Position numbers and translations under genes: made by a program
The notes under the pieces: generated by a model
The model's database searches: none
What the model was told of the DNA's origin: nothing
Seen by the model: the letters and a program-made list of their open reading frames with translations, nothing else
Assembly (NCBI GenBank): GCA_040510195.1
Contig: JBEVJK010000072.1
Location: forward strand, 1 to 61,539
Source of the DNA: JBEVJK01 sp040510195
GTDB taxonomy: Bacteria; Pseudomonadota; Alphaproteobacteria; Rhizobiales; Rhizobiaceae
Length of the DNA: 61,539 bases
Direction of reading: 5' to 3'
In this document: piece after piece, positions 41,082 to 50,927 of the stretch
Position numbering within the stretch: position 1 is the stretch's first letter
Layout: each line of letters starts with the position of its first letter

Positions 41082-43070
41082 CTAGCTGGCGCGCGCTGCG
41101 CCGCCGATCTCGGGGAAAAAGCCCGGCACGCCGAAACGCTTGCCGAAGATCATGTCGTATTGCAGCAGTCGGAAATCTCGAATCACCGGGTCGAGGTCGC
41201 GCTGCCTTAACCAGTTTTCATCGGTTTCGTTGTCCGGCGCGACCAGCACATTGCGGTCGACGACCCGGTAGCGCTCGCGGACTTCGCCCAGGAACCCCGT
41301 GTAGAAGGGGTGCGTGAAGCCGGCCGTCTTCATCAGGTAGTAAGGCAGGAAGGCCGGGCTTATCGCCCCGACGTGCCGGATCGGCCCCTTGCGGTTCGAC
41401 CACAGCACCAGCGGCGTCTCGTGCTGGCTGCTCATCTCGGCGAGCGGACCTTTTCGAGGCGCCACCGGCTCCTTCATGAAGCCGGTCTCGACATAGACAG
41501 GGCCTAGCGGCGGCAGGTGGTCGCCGAAGAAGGCGATGATGGTCGGCCGTTTGCGCTTCTTCGCCCAGTCGACCAGCCTCTGCAGGCCCTTGTCGGCGTC
41601 AGAGGCGCCCTCCGAATAGGTGACGATCGACTCGCGCGACCACGAGCTCGCCGCCGTTTCCACGGTGTGCGTGGTGTCGGTGTAGCGGTGCGGCTCGTAA
41701 GGGCCGTGGCTCTGCAGGCTGACGGCGAAGAAGAAGAAGGGATCCTTCATCGCGTCGGCCTGGTGGATGATCTCCTCGGTGAGCGCGGCATCGGAGGCCA
41801 GCGGCCCGCGCTTGGCGAGCGGCGGCATGTCCTCCTCGGCCAGGAAGCGGTCGAAGCCGAAGGCGTCATAGACCGCGCCGCGGTTCCAGAACCACTTGCC
41901 GAACGGGTGGATGGCGCGCGTCCGGTAGCCTTCCGACTTCAGAAAGGTGGCGAGCGACGGGATCTTTCCGCGCACATATTGCTGATAGGGGATGCTGCCA
42001 TAAGGCAGGAACGCGTTGGAGAAGCCGGTCAGGGCCTCGAACTCGACATTGGCCGTCATGCCGCCGAACTCGGGCGAGAAGACCGAGCCGGAACGCAGCT
42101 TGCGGACGTTGGCGATCGGATCGGGGGTGATCTTGACGCCTGGCAGCTTGGTCGGATCCCAGAAGGATTCGCTCATCACGACGATGATGTCGGGCTTGCT
42201 GTCCGGCGCCGAGCCCAGCCCGATCGGCGTGCGGATGGCGTCGATCGCCTCGGCGTCATAGCCGGCCGGCGCCGCGACATTGGCCATCGGAAGGTTGAGC
42301 GCGAAGGCGAGAGTGAAGCCGTTGAAGGCGTAGTTCTCCCTCTGGTCCCACATCATGGGGATGATCTGCAGGCGGTCGCGCGCCCAGGAGAAGCTGGAAT
42401 AGTCCATGATGGAGACGAAGAAGGCGAGCGCCGGCAGCGCGATCGCCAGGCGAAGCCCGCGGTCGGTCCAAGAGAGGGCAGGCGCCTTGCGCCGCCAGTA
42501 GATCCAGGCCGCTGCGACGATGGCGATGGCGGCGATCAGGCCGCCGGCGATGGCGGCCGCCGTCCACGGCCGCTCGCGGACGAGAAGCGGCAACAGCTCG
42601 ACGATCTGTGCGCCGTAGAGGAAATCGGTCGGGTAGAGCGGATCGCCGAGATAATAGGCCTTCTGCTTGCTGATGAAGGCGACGGCGACCACCAGCGGCG
42701 CGGTCGCCAGCAGAGCCAGGTGGGCCCGCCCGAGCAGCGCGTCGATCGACGTCAACAGCAGCGCAAAGAGGGCGACGGTGGTCCAGCCCGGACGCAAGGG
42801 CGCACCGAGGAACGTCAACGTGCTCTCGAACGAACCGCGGGCGATCATCTCGACGACGAAGACGAGGGCTGCGGAAAGCAGCAGGGACACGGTCAGCGAC
42901 GACGCCAGTCGCAAAGCCCGCGGCAGCCGCTTCGACGACGAGGTGGCTTCCGGCGCCGTGGCAGGCACGCCGAGCGACGCGGGCCGATCGGCCACCTTGG
43001 TCCTTGCCACGCTACGCGCCAATTTCATCTCCAACAGGTCACGGAAAGACGTCATGCTTCTGTCATTCAA
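41082..43070 (-). CDS. LtaS-like sulfatase-family phosphoglycerol transferase
   Basis: 662-residue membrane enzyme: cytoplasmic N-terminus, about five transmembrane helices (55-230), then an extracytoplasmic sulfatase domain. The catalytic region DIIVVMSESFWDP (metal-binding Glu/Ser) is followed by GGMTANVEFEALTGFSNAFLPYGSIPYQQY, with the Thr nucleophile position, and later IAFFGDHLPPLG (metal-binding Asp-His). Rhizobial members transfer phosphoglycerol to periplasmic cyclic beta-glucans or related polymers. The acceptor is not determined here. ATG 43070 is taken; an in-frame ATG at 43055 is possible. Confidence 0.85.
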   Translation of the reverse strand: MNDRSMTSFRDLLEMKLARSVARTKVADRPASLGVPATAPEATSSSKRLPRALRLASSLTVSLLLSAALVFVVEMIARGSFESTLTFLGAPLRPGWTTVALFALLLTSIDALLGRAHLALLATAPLVVAVAFISKQKAYYLGDPLYPTDFLYGAQIVELLPLLVRERPWTAAAIAGGLIAAIAIVAAAWIYWRRKAPALSWTDRGLRLAIALPALAFFVSIMDYSSFSWARDRLQIIPMMWDQRENYAFNGFTLAFALNLPMANVAAPAGYDAEAIDAIRTPIGLGSAPDSKPDIIVVMSESFWDPTKLPGVKITPDPIANVRKLRSGSVFSPEFGGMTANVEFEALTGFSNAFLPYGSIPYQQYVRGKIPSLATFLKSEGYRTRAIHPFGKWFWNRGAVYDAFGFDRFLAEEDMPPLAKRGPLASDAALTEEIIHQADAMKDPFFFFAVSLQSHGPYEPHRYTDTTHTVETAASSWSRESIVTYSEGASDADKGLQRLVDWAKKRKRPTIIAFFGDHLPPLGPVYVETGFMKEPVAPRKGPLAEMSSQHETPLVLWSNRKGPIRHVGAISPAFLPYYLMKTAGFTHPFYTGFLGEVRERYRVVDRNVLVAPDNETDENWLRQRDLDPVIRDFRLLQYDMIFGKRFGVPGFFPEIGGAARAS

Positions 43071-43467
43071 CTGTCACAAAAACTAGCGGGCTGCGTAAGA
43101 AATGGAAGAGCTTGGCCGATTTGAGGCAGCCGCAATCCGCCTCAGAGAAGAGGCGAGCTCAACTGAGAACACATTTCATTTCAGGCAGTTGCCGTCTAGC
43201 CGGCAAAATGGTCGAGGGAGGGTTTACCTTCAGCGCAGGCCCCTCATTCGAAGCATAGCCTTTGTCATTACTTTTCGAGCATTTTTTGAAGGGAGAAGAT
43301 CAACTCGGGGTCTTCCGGGGGGCTCGGGGTTGATCACGTCGGAAGCCGGATTCATCGAGCGGAGCGACAAGTTTCGCCGGTCAAGCACCCTTGGGAGTGC
43401 GATGAAATCACGGATCGGAATCAAATTTATATAAGAATTGAGAGCCTTCGCCGGGCGCCAAGGCCGC
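43071..43467. other. 397-bp gap without a convincing gene
   Basis: This gap lies between the TIGR02302 gene's stop and the LtaS-like gene's start and is the longest gene-free stretch of the window. It is less GC-rich than its flanks. It contains an inverted repeat GATCAAC/GTTGATC (43298-43304 and 43329-43335) that encloses a direct repeat CTCGGGGT. No tRNA, riboswitch or credible start with a ribosome-binding site was recognised; an open frame at 43102-43434 looks like chance. Confidence 0.5.
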
Positions 43468-46038
43468 TCACTTGAGTTCGAGCAGCCGCTCCAGGTAGTC
43501 TTTTTCGAGGGCCGGGCTCAGCGCGTTTCCCAGGCGCTTGCGAATGGCATCGAGGATCTGGCGGGCGCGCTGCACGTCGATCTCGTCGGGCACCTTGACC
43601 GTTTCGCCGAAATCGGGGCCGCGGGTGGCGCGCGGTCGGCCGAGCGGGTCGCGGTCGGCATTGGACTGGCGGCCGCCTTGCTCGCCGCTGCCCTGCTCGC
43701 CCTGCATGGCCTGCTGCATCTGCTGCATCATGTCCTGGGCACCGCGGCGGAGCGCCTCCAGGGCCCGGCCCTGCTCGCCGACGGCGCGCTCGCCCTGCGA
43801 CTCGCCGAGCGCCTTGCCGGCCTCGCCCATCGCCTCGCCCGCCTCGCCGAAGCCTTGACCCGGCTGGATCCCGAGCCCTTCCAGGCCCTTCATCAGACCC
43901 TCGAGGTCGCCCTTGAGCTTGCCCTGGCCCTGTTCGAGCTGCTTCATCGCCTCGGCGAACTCCTCGGGCGTCATCGGCTTGCCCTGGCGGGGCTGCTGGC
44001 CCTGTTCGCCGCCGGGCTCCTGGCCCTGCTGCTGATCGCCGCGCTGGCGCTGGCCGCGCTGCATCTGATCCATGCGGAAGGTCTCGTTCATCATCTCCTG
44101 CTGGCGGCGCATGATCTCGCCGAGCTTGTCCATCTGCTGGCGCATCTCGGACTGCTGACCGTCCTGGCTCTGGCCCTGCTGGGGTCGCCCGGCCTGCAGG
44201 TTGTTCATCATCTCCTCGAGCTGGGACAGAAGCTCCTGGGCCTGATCGCGCGAGCCCGACTTGGCGAGGTTCTCGATCTGGTCGAGCATGCGCTGCAGGT
44301 CGCTTTCGCGCAGCATCTCTCCATTGGGCATCTGCTCGGCCATGTTCGGGTTCTTCTGCGCGCGCTCGGCGAATTCGCGCAGGAACTCGTTCATGGCCTC
44401 GCGCAGCTCCTTCATGAGCTTGTCGATCTCCTCGTCGCTGGCGCCGTTCTCGAGCGCCTGCTTGAGGGCCTCCTGGGCCTGCCGGAGGCGCTTCTCGGCC
44501 GCCGAGAGGTCGCCCTCCTCGATGCCCAGGGCGATGTCCCAGAGATAGGAGACCACGTCGCGCAGCTGGTCGTCGGTGTCGGCCATGTTGAGCCGCGTCA
44601 TGGCGCTCATGATGGCCAGGTAATGCGCCATCGTCGGGATGGTGTCTTCCGGCCGCAAGGTGATGGCGCCCATCAGGTCGAGCACGCGGGGCTTGCTGTT
44701 GGCATCGAGCGCCAGGATGCGCCGCTGCTCCACCAGCGCCATGGCCAACGGGTTGGTGAAGGGCCGTTGCGGCAGGGTGATGGTCCGGCTCTCGGTCATC
44801 CCTTCCTGGCCGGCATCGTCCGTCGCCTTGAGCGTCAGCCGCACCTTGGCGCCAGACCAGACATGTTCGGTCAGGTCGCGCGTTGCCTTGGCGGCACCCT
44901 TCGGCGCGCCGCGGCGGGGCAGCGCAAGCGGCATGTCCGGCGCCTGGTAGAGCGGCCGCGCGCCGGGCTGCTGCGGCTCGTCGAGCACGAACTCGGCCTT
45001 GGCCGAGGCCGCGCCGTAGTCGTCCTCGATCTCGTAGGCGAGCTCGAAGGTGCCGTTGAGCGCCCGCTTGGGCTCGCCGGCGAAGCGGATCACCGGCGGT
45101 TTGTCCGGGATCACCGTGAAGGCCCAGCTGGCCAGGTCCCCATTGGCGGAGCGCAGCGCCAGCACGCCGTCGGTCTCGAGCTTGCCGGCGAACTGGAGCG
45201 GCGCGGCCGTCGGCTGCTCGGCCCCGTCGGGGGACGGCTTCGCCTGCGGCGTGGTTGGCGCCAGGCCGCGGGTGTTGCCGTTGGCATCGGTGAAGCCCAG
45301 CGTTTCCTCGCCGTTGCCGCCGGTGACGCGGAGCGCGATGTCGCTTCCCTCGGGCACGGTATAGACCGGCGAGGCCTGGGCGGGGTCGGCGGCCAGGAAG
45401 ATGGGCGGCTTGCCTGTGTAGGCGGGGGGCGTCACCCAGGCGTCGATGCGCGCCGGCAGGCGCTCGGGCGCGAAATGGGCCTGCAGGATGTCGGTCACGC
45501 TGCCGCCGCGCGGGCCGAGCGAGAAGGCGAAAGCGGTGACCAACAGCAGCGCGGCGAGCGCGCGCAGCGCCCAGGGGTCGCGCTCGGGCACCGTGGTGCG
45601 CGGCAAATCGGCCCCGACATCGCCGAGCGAAGCGGCCATGCGCGCCTTGTGCGCCTGCCAGAGCGCCCGGCTGAAGGGCTCGTCGCGCCCGGCCAGGCGG
45701 TCGGTCTGTACCAGGACTGGGGTATGGACGAGCTTGTTCGCCGTCTCGATGCGACGATCGATTTCGGCCGTCGTCGGACGGCGGAAGGCGCGAAGCGGAA
45801 TCAGCGCGGCCAGCGCGGCCGCCGCGAAAAGCACGGCACCCGCGAGTCGCGCCTGATCCGGCAGCGCGCGGAACACGCCCAGCCACGACAGGCTGAGGAA
45901 CAGGCTCACCACGATCGCGAGCGGCAGTGCGAGCGGCCAAAGCCGCTCCAGGGTGACGGCCAGACGGGTGGCGAAGCGGGTTCGCCTCAGGCGGGGGAGG
46001 AATGCGCGTGCGTCGCTGACGGCAGTCTTTTCGTCCAT
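43468..46038 (-). CDS. TIGR02302 family protein (DUF4175)
   Basis: 856-residue alphaproteobacterial protein of the TIGR02302 (aProt_lowcomp) type. Two transmembrane helices lie near the N-terminus (LALPLAIVVSLFLSLSWLGVF and LAGAVLFAAAALAALIPL), with a third at about 155-175. A periplasmic beta-rich region (DAWVTPPAYTGKPPIFL) follows, then a long Gln/Met/Gly-rich, low-complexity helical region (about 580-790). The function is unknown. It stands downstream of lysA on the same strand, its usual place. The ATG at 46038 gives a plausible N-terminus; an in-frame extension to 46119 is unlikely. Confidence 0.85.
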   Translation of the reverse strand: MDEKTAVSDARAFLPRLRRTRFATRLAVTLERLWPLALPLAIVVSLFLSLSWLGVFRALPDQARLAGAVLFAAAALAALIPLRAFRRPTTAEIDRRIETANKLVHTPVLVQTDRLAGRDEPFSRALWQAHKARMAASLGDVGADLPRTTVPERDPWALRALAALLLVTAFAFSLGPRGGSVTDILQAHFAPERLPARIDAWVTPPAYTGKPPIFLAADPAQASPVYTVPEGSDIALRVTGGNGEETLGFTDANGNTRGLAPTTPQAKPSPDGAEQPTAAPLQFAGKLETDGVLALRSANGDLASWAFTVIPDKPPVIRFAGEPKRALNGTFELAYEIEDDYGAASAKAEFVLDEPQQPGARPLYQAPDMPLALPRRGAPKGAAKATRDLTEHVWSGAKVRLTLKATDDAGQEGMTESRTITLPQRPFTNPLAMALVEQRRILALDANSKPRVLDLMGAITLRPEDTIPTMAHYLAIMSAMTRLNMADTDDQLRDVVSYLWDIALGIEEGDLSAAEKRLRQAQEALKQALENGASDEEIDKLMKELREAMNEFLREFAERAQKNPNMAEQMPNGEMLRESDLQRMLDQIENLAKSGSRDQAQELLSQLEEMMNNLQAGRPQQGQSQDGQQSEMRQQMDKLGEIMRRQQEMMNETFRMDQMQRGQRQRGDQQQGQEPGGEQGQQPRQGKPMTPEEFAEAMKQLEQGQGKLKGDLEGLMKGLEGLGIQPGQGFGEAGEAMGEAGKALGESQGERAVGEQGRALEALRRGAQDMMQQMQQAMQGEQGSGEQGGRQSNADRDPLGRPRATRGPDFGETVKVPDEIDVQRARQILDAIRKRLGNALSPALEKDYLERLLELK

Positions 46039-46155
46039 CGGCCTTTCCGGGGCGGCGGCGGCAGGCGCCACCTCATGGCCCAAGGATAGCGGAAAACGCG
46101 GCAAAGGCGAGGCGATCACACAAATCGTGATGCCGCGGCCGGGGCCTGCTCCGGA

Positions 46156-47424
46156 TCAGCCGAGCCAGTCCGGGACGGAATCGAGGCCGATCAGCTCTTC
46201 ATAGGTCTGGCGGCGACGGACAACGGCGAAGCGGTCGCCATCCACCAGGACCTCGGGCACCAGGAGCCGGGTGTTGTAGGTCCCAGCCTGCACGGCACCA
46301 TAGGCACCGGCGGTCGAGACGGCGACGAGGTCGCCGGCGCCGAGCCGCGGCAGATCACGGTCGAGGCCGAGGAAGTCGCCCGTCTCGCACACGGGACCAA
46401 CGACGTCGGCGCGGATCAGCGGCGTTTCCGGCCCCGGCAGCACGACCGGGCGGATGTCGTGAAAGGCATCGTAAAGCGTCGGCCTGACCAGATCGTTCAT
46501 GGCGGCGTCGACGACCAGGAAGTTCCTGACGTCGCCCTCCTTGAGGTAGATCACCTCGGCGACCAGGATGCCGGCGTTGCCGCTGATCAAGCGCCCAGGC
46601 TCGAACAAAACCTTGAGGCCGAGGGTGGCGACATGCCGGTTGACGATGGCCGCATAGGCCTCGGGGAGCGGCGGCGGGTCGTTGTCGGTGCGGTAGGGGA
46701 TGCCGAGCCCGCCGCCCAGGTCGATGTGCTCGATGGCATGGCCGTCCGCCTTCAGCGTGCCGACCAACTCGACCAGAAGCGCGAACGCATCGTCGAACGG
46801 CTTCAGCTCGGTGATCTGGCTGCCGATATGGGTGTCGATGCCGGCAACGCGCAGCCCCGGCAGCGCCGCTGCCCTGCGGTAGACCTCGCGGGCACGCTGC
46901 CAGGCAATGCCGAACTTGTTCTCCGCCTTGCCAGTCGAGATCTTGCGGTGGGTGAGGGCGTCGACATCGGGGTTGATGCGCAGCGAGACCGGCGCCGTGC
47001 GGCCGAGCGCCGAGGCCCTGGCCGACAGCAGCTCGAGCTCCGGCTCGGACTCGACGTTGAAGCAGAGAATCCCGGCTTCGAGCGCGAGATCCATCTCGCG
47101 GGCCGTCTTGCCGACGCCGGAAAAGACGATCCGGGAGGCGGGTATCCCGGCGGCCAGCGCACGGCGGAGCTCGCCCTCGGAGACCACGTCGGCGCCGGCG
47201 CCCAGCCTGGCCAGAATGCGCAGGACCGCCTGGTTGGAATTGGCCTTGAGCGCGTAGCAGACCAGGGCATCGAGGCCGGCGAAGGCCGCGGCGAAAACGC
47301 GATAGTGTCGCGACAGCGTGGCCGTGGAATAGCAATAGAACGGCGTTCCAACCGTCGCGGCGATCTCCGGGACCGGCACGTCCTCGGCATGCAGCACGCC
47401 ATCGCGATACTCGAAATGGTTCAC
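46156..47424 (-). CDS. lysA: diaminopimelate decarboxylase
   Basis: 422-residue PLP enzyme of the last lysine synthesis step. PLP Lys60 lies in VCYALKANSN, followed by DTHIGSQIT, the phosphate-binding HIDLGGGLGIPY, the specificity helix EPGRLISGNAG, and the active-site Cys in GPVCETGDFLGLDR. It follows lptM on the same strand after 25 nt, the typical rhizobial argH-lptM-lysA order. Confidence 0.96.
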   Translation of the reverse strand: MNHFEYRDGVLHAEDVPVPEIAATVGTPFYCYSTATLSRHYRVFAAAFAGLDALVCYALKANSNQAVLRILARLGAGADVVSEGELRRALAAGIPASRIVFSGVGKTAREMDLALEAGILCFNVESEPELELLSARASALGRTAPVSLRINPDVDALTHRKISTGKAENKFGIAWQRAREVYRRAAALPGLRVAGIDTHIGSQITELKPFDDAFALLVELVGTLKADGHAIEHIDLGGGLGIPYRTDNDPPPLPEAYAAIVNRHVATLGLKVLFEPGRLISGNAGILVAEVIYLKEGDVRNFLVVDAAMNDLVRPTLYDAFHDIRPVVLPGPETPLIRADVVGPVCETGDFLGLDRDLPRLGAGDLVAVSTAGAYGAVQAGTYNTRLLVPEVLVDGDRFAVVRRRQTYEELIGLDSVPDWLG

Positions 47425-47449
47425 GGGTCGCGTTCCGGGACCGGAGGCC

Positions 47450-47656
47450 TCATTGGATCAGGCGGTCGAGGAGGAAGGGCCTGTCCTCTCTCGGCGGCGT
47501 CGGCTCGGGCGGCAGCGGCTGCTTGGCGCGCTCCGCGTCCTTGCGAGCCTGGACCGCCGCGTCGTAGGGCGTGTCGAGATCGGCCTTGCGGCCGCAGCCC
47601 GCCACCGTCACGGTAGTGAGAGCCAGCGCCAGCACGGCCGATGAGATGTTGCGCAT
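47450..47656 (-). CDS. lptM: small lipoprotein LptM
   Basis: 68-residue lipoprotein. The signal peptide ends in lipobox VAGC, followed by GRKADLDTPYDAAVQARK, the conserved LptM (YifL) core with a Cys-Gly start. LptM assists assembly of the LptDE lipopolysaccharide translocon in Enterobacteria; the alphaproteobacterial version is annotated by position between argH and lysA and by this motif. The start at 47656 is used because it begins the signal peptide. Confidence 0.85.
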   Translation of the reverse strand: MRNISSAVLALALTTVTVAGCGRKADLDTPYDAAVQARKDAERAKQPLPPEPTPPREDRPFLLDRLIQ

Positions 47657-47688
47657 GGTTCGTCCGTCCATCCTTCAGCCGCTGCCTC

Positions 47689-49134
47689 TCAGCCCGCCGC
47701 TTGTAGCGGAGTTTTGCCCGCCTTCCCATCCCTCGGCGCCCGTGCCAGCCGCTTGCGCCAGGCGCGCACCTGCTTCTTCACCTCGGCCGGCGCGGTGCCG
47801 CCGTAGGAGCGGCGGCTCTTGACCGAATTGTCGACCGACAGCACGTCGTAGACGTCGGCGGTGATGGCGGGATGGAGCCCCTGAAGGTCGGCAAGCGGCA
47901 ACGCTTCCAGGCCGCGCCCGGCGGCTTCGGCCAGCGCCACGGCACGACCGGTGACGTGATGTGCCTCGCGAAACGGCAGGCCCGCCTCGCGGACCAGCCA
48001 GTCGGCAAGGTCGGTCGCGGTGGAGAAGCCCAACCCGGCGGCGCGCCGCATCGCCGCTTCGTCGACCGTCAGGTCGGCGACCATGCCGGTCATCGCCGCC
48101 AGCATCAGCTCCAGCGTATCGGCGGCGTCGAAGACGGCTTCCTTGTCCTCCTGCATGTCCTTGGAATAGGCGAGCGGCAGGCCCTTCATGACGGTCAGCA
48201 GCGCCAGCAGATGGCCGTTGACCCGGCCGGTCTTGGCGCGCACCAGCTCGGCGGCGTCGGGGTTCTTCTTCTGCGGCATGATCGAGGAACCGGTGGAATA
48301 GGCGTCGGAGAGCCGGACGAAGCCGAATTGCGGGGTCGACCAGATCACGATCTCCTCGGCAAGCCGCGACAGATGGGTCGCCGCGATGGCGGCGACGGCG
48401 AGGAACTCCAGCGCGAAGTCGCGGTCGGAGACGCTGTCCAGCGAATTGCGGGTCGGCTCGCGGAAGCCGAGCGCGCGTGCCGTGGCGTGGCGGTCGATGG
48501 CAAACCCCGTGCCGGCCAGCGCGGCGGCGCCCAGCGGGCACTCGTCGAGGCGGTCGACGGCGTCGAGGACGCGCGACCGGTCGCGGGCGAACATCTCCAC
48601 ATAGGCCATGCAATGGTGGCCGAAGGTGACCGGCTGTGCGGTCTGCAGATGGGTGAAGCCGGGCATGACGGTGGCGGCATGCGCCTCGGCCTTGTCGAGC
48701 AGGGCGGCGATCAGCGCCGCAAGGCGCTCGGCGGTGCGGCCGAGCTCGGCCTTGACCCACAGGCGGACGTCGACCGCCACCTGGTCGTTGCGGGAGCGCG
48801 CCGTGTGCAGGCGGCCCGCGGCAGGGCCAACCAGCTCGGCGAGCCGGGCCTCGACGTTCATGTGGATGTCTTCCAGCCGGGTGGAGAAGGCGAAGCGGCC
48901 CTCCTCGATCTCGGCACGGATCGTCTCCAGGCCGCCAGCAATGGCGCGGGCATCCGCCTCGGAGAGGATCCCCTGGGCGGCGAGCATGGCGCAATGCGCC
49001 AGCGAGCCGCGGATGTCCTCGGCGTAGAGACGGCGGTCGAAGTCGATCGAGGCGTTGATGGCCTCCATCACGGCGGCCGGCCCCGAGGCAAAGCGTCCGC
49101 CCCACATCGCATTGCTGGCCTTGTCGTCGGTCAT
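47689..49134 (-). CDS. argH: argininosuccinate lyase
   Basis: 481-residue lyase of the fumarase/aspartase superfamily that makes arginine and fumarate. The signature GSSIMPQKKNPD, the stretches HTARSRNDQVAVD and MPGFTHLQTAQPV, and the C-terminal helical domain are complete. An open frame continues upstream to 49626, across the divergent TlpA-like gene, but the conserved N-terminus MTDDKASNAMWGGRF starts at 49134. lptM and lysA follow on the same strand. Confidence 0.96.
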   Translation of the reverse strand: MTDDKASNAMWGGRFASGPAAVMEAINASIDFDRRLYAEDIRGSLAHCAMLAAQGILSEADARAIAGGLETIRAEIEEGRFAFSTRLEDIHMNVEARLAELVGPAAGRLHTARSRNDQVAVDVRLWVKAELGRTAERLAALIAALLDKAEAHAATVMPGFTHLQTAQPVTFGHHCMAYVEMFARDRSRVLDAVDRLDECPLGAAALAGTGFAIDRHATARALGFREPTRNSLDSVSDRDFALEFLAVAAIAATHLSRLAEEIVIWSTPQFGFVRLSDAYSTGSSIMPQKKNPDAAELVRAKTGRVNGHLLALLTVMKGLPLAYSKDMQEDKEAVFDAADTLELMLAAMTGMVADLTVDEAAMRRAAGLGFSTATDLADWLVREAGLPFREAHHVTGRAVALAEAAGRGLEALPLADLQGLHPAITADVYDVLSVDNSVKSRRSYGGTAPAEVKKQVRAWRKRLARAPRDGKAGKTPLQAAG

Positions 49135-49162
49135 CGTGCTAACCCGGGTCCGGAGACGGTTG

Positions 49163-49840
49163 ATGGCAGACGGCAGGAAGATCTTCCCGGCATTCAGACT
49201 GATCGTTCTCGCCGCGCTCGCCGGCCTGGCGGCCGGCGCGGTGGCGGTATATGTCAGCGCCCCCCCTTCTGGCAATCCACCGGCCGCGGCGGCCGGCACC
49301 GTCGACGCCGCGGCGGTCGCCGCCTGCGCGGCCAAGTCCGAGCGGGCGAAGGCGGTGGGCGCGGCGGCAACGGGCGAGGTCGCGGCGATGCTGCCGGCGG
49401 ACCCGCCGCAGTCGCTCGCCGACCTCGCCTTCAGCGGCCCGGACGGCTCCCAGACCAGCATCGGCGAGTTCGCCGGCAAGACGGTGCTTCTCAACCTGTG
49501 GGCGACGTGGTGCGCGCCCTGCCGGGCAGAGATGCCGGCCCTCGACCGGCTGCAGAAGGAGCGCGGCGGCGAGGGCTTCGAGGTGGTGGCGGTCAACGTC
49601 GACGCCGGCGACGACACCAAGCCCAAGCGGTTCCTGGAGGAGACGGGGGTCGGTAGCCTCGCCTCCTACCGCGACAATACGCTCGGCATCTTCAACGAGC
49701 TGAAGAAGCGCGGCCTGGCGCTCGGCTTGCCGGTGACCCTGCTGATCGATGCCGAAGGATGTCTGCTGGCCAATATGAACGGCCCGGCGGAGTGGGCGAG
49801 CGACGACGCCAGGGCGCTGCTCGACGCGGCGGGATCGTAA
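49163..49840 (+). CDS. TlpA-like membrane-anchored thioredoxin
   Basis: 225-residue protein with one N-terminal signal-anchor helix (FRLIVLAALAGLAAGAVAVYV) and a periplasmic thioredoxin-fold domain of the TlpA/ResA/CcmG kind. The redox motif WCAPC places the Cys pair at 117 and 120, and the cis-Pro is in LGLPVTLL. TlpA reduces copper-binding maturation factors for cytochrome c oxidase in rhizobia. It is divergent from argH and converges with the dehydrogenase gene after 6 nt, the usual arrangement. Confidence 0.9.
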   Translation: MADGRKIFPAFRLIVLAALAGLAAGAVAVYVSAPPSGNPPAAAAGTVDAAAVAACAAKSERAKAVGAAATGEVAAMLPADPPQSLADLAFSGPDGSQTSIGEFAGKTVLLNLWATWCAPCRAEMPALDRLQKERGGEGFEVVAVNVDAGDDTKPKRFLEETGVGSLASYRDNTLGIFNELKKRGLALGLPVTLLIDAEGCLLANMNGPAEWASDDARALLDAAGS

Positions 49841-49846
49841 GGCCGC

Positions 49847-50728
<882 letters not shown>

Positions 50729-50927
50729 CACACTGATCCCGTCCCGGGCATTGGCTGCCCCGATTTGTGCAGTGCAAGGTAGGACGGCCGGGGGAGTTCC
50801 GTCTAGCCCGACTGCCGGATTTTGCGCATCGCTTGCGGCGAAAGTCTACTGGGGCGGGCGGGAATCGGCTATCGCAGGAGCCGGTCGCCCGCCGAGCGGC
50901 GGGGCGGCCGCTTTGGGAGCGGCAGAC

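Noticed and set aside
43102..43434. Possible 110-residue gene in the 397-bp gap
   Set aside because: No ribosome-binding site, no recognisable domain, and a mixed composition without a hydrophobic or catalytic pattern.
47689..49626. argH as a 645-residue fusion protein
   Set aside because: The extra N-terminal sequence lies opposite the TlpA-like gene; the conserved lyase start is the ATG at 49134.
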